A stretch of 64,000 nt of DNA from Piscinibacter sp047600445 (GTDB taxonomy: Bacteria; Pseudomonadota; Gammaproteobacteria; Burkholderiales; Burkholderiaceae_C), in the NCBI RefSeq assembly GCF_047600445.1, contig NZ_JASGKT010000002.1, positions 124,001 through 188,000 on the forward strand, read 5' to 3'. A model generated the notes under the pieces. The model was not told the origin of the DNA and searched no databases. It was given only the letters and a program-made list of their open reading frames with translations. Shown here one piece after another: positions 63,506-64,000 of the stretch (within the stretch, counting starts at the first letter, position 1; each line of letters starts with the position of its first letter). Both the position numbers and the translations under genes were made by a program.

Positions 63506-63799
63506 TTACTTCTTCTCGACGACGGCGAAGAGGTCTTCCTCGCGCATCACCAGCAGTTCGTCGCCGTCGACCTTGACGGTCTGGCCGCTGTACTTGCCGA
63601 ACAGCACGCGGTCGCCCACCTTGATGTTCAGGGTGACGAAGTCGCCCTTGTCGTTGCGCTTGCCCGGACCGACCGCCAGAACCTCGCCCTGGTCGGGCTT
63701 CTCGGCCGCGTTGTCGGGGATGACGATGCCCGAGGCGGTCTTGGTTTCCTGTTCCAGGCGCTTGACGATCACGCGATCGTGCAACGGACGAAGTTTCAT
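63506..63799 (-). CDS. groES: co-chaperonin GroES
   Basis: A 97-aa co-chaperonin. Start ATG 63799 (MKLRPLHDRVIVKRLE); the mobile loop is ETKTASGIVIPDNAAEKP, then GDRVLFGKYSGQTVKVDGDE. Upstream in-frame codons to 63862 are not homologous. A CIRCE operator lies 107 bases upstream. Confidence 0.98.
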   Translation of the reverse strand: MKLRPLHDRVIVKRLEQETKTASGIVIPDNAAEKPDQGEVLAVGPGKRNDKGDFVTLNIKVGDRVLFGKYSGQTVKVDGDELLVMREEDLFAVVEKK

Positions 63800-63905
63800 A
63801 GCATCTCCTTGATGACTCGGAACTGAATCGTGATGGGGAACGAGCGGAAAGTTTGCGCTCATTCACTTCACCGCTCTCCGGGCGTCTCGACCCGTTTCGA
63901 CGGTG

Positions 63906-63932
63906 TTAGCACTCATGATTGGCGAGTGCTAG
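63906..63932 (-). promoter_or_regulatory. CIRCE operator (HrcA site)
   Basis: TTAGCACTC, nine bases, GAGTGCTAG on the plus strand: the CIRCE inverted repeat with one mismatch in the last base (consensus GAGTGCTAA). HrcA binding here represses groESL until heat shock. Confidence 0.92.
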
Positions 63933-63939
63933 CAGGGCA

Positions 63940-63968
63940 ATTATAGGGGCCGGCTCGTGGCTTTCAAG
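63940..63968 (-). promoter_or_regulatory. groESL promoter
   Basis: On the minus strand TTGAAA (63967-63962), 16 bases, TATAAT (63945-63940), immediately upstream of CIRCE. The same bases read CTTGAAA, 12 bases, CCCCTATA, which also fits a sigma-32 heat-shock promoter. Confidence 0.75.
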
Positions 63969-64000
63969 ACGGCCCCGGGTATGCCCGCGGGGCGCGGCTC

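Overview
The window is 64 kb of GC-rich (roughly 70% by eye) bacterial chromosome. Gene content and order point to a betaproteobacterium of the order Burkholderiales, in the Rubrivivax/Methylibium/Leptothrix part of the order. Supporting evidence is the pth-rplY-prs-tRNA-ispE-lolB-TPR block, a complete mlaFEDACB operon, cytochrome c4 divergent from engB, a PHA granule-region protein, and short-form hisG. The genus is inference; no rRNA gene is present.

Region 1 (1-11.35 kb) is an accessory island built from broken Rhs (YD-repeat) polymorphic-toxin genes. At least seven partial copies of one Rhs core lie in the same orientation. Five end in different C-terminal tails, and each tail is followed at once by a small unrelated gene that fits a cognate immunity protein: a 79-aa protein, a DUF4279-like protein, a membrane protein, a TPR-like protein and a 63-aa two-helix membrane protein. 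One tail is interrupted by an IS30-family element, and removing it with a 3-bp target duplication restores the frame exactly. A 301-bp segment carrying the 79-aa gene is present twice. The middle of the island (4.0-6.2 kb) holds the remains of another mobile unit: two hairpin-dense stretches, two unrecognised ORFs, the catalytic half of a tyrosine recombinase and a small partner gene.

Region 2 (11.3-20.4 kb) is chromosomal metabolism: hexR-zwf divergent from tal-pgi-HAD hydrolase, then a DUF2817 peptidase, an M20 amidohydrolase and an orphan branched-chain-type periplasmic binding protein. Region 3 (20.4-30.2 kb) holds a molybdopterin oxidoreductase, a lipoprotein peptidase, a PHA-system protein, acyl-CoA-binding protein, a wax ester synthase/DGAT overlapping a PAS histidine kinase, a convergent response regulator, a TPR-like protein and a TetR regulator. 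Together these suggest carbon and lipid storage with a local two-component system.

Region 4 (30.3-40.3 kb) is an ABC-2 exporter, bolA, murA and hisGDCBHAF, tightly packed; hisI and hisE are not here. Region 5 (40.3-49.9 kb) has rsmD, a glutathione-dependent formaldehyde module (frmA-fghA), coaD, ferredoxin, then pth, rplY, prs, tRNA-Gln, ispE, lolB and a TPR protein on the minus strand, and mutM. Region 6 (50.0-56.7 kb) is mlaFEDACB, a cytochrome c, engB and an alpha/beta hydrolase. Region 7 (56.7-64 kb) is a PlpD-type patatin autotransporter with DUF1631, a DJ-1/PfpI protein behind a possible 29-aa leader ORF, and groES-groEL under a CIRCE operator.

The strongest candidates for something undescribed are in the Rhs island: the orphan tail/immunity pairs and the structured cassette beside the recombinase remnant. 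The rest is mainly conserved housekeeping. Gene order suggests that two blocks usually adjacent in Burkholderiales (mla and ABC-bolA-murA-his) have been separated.
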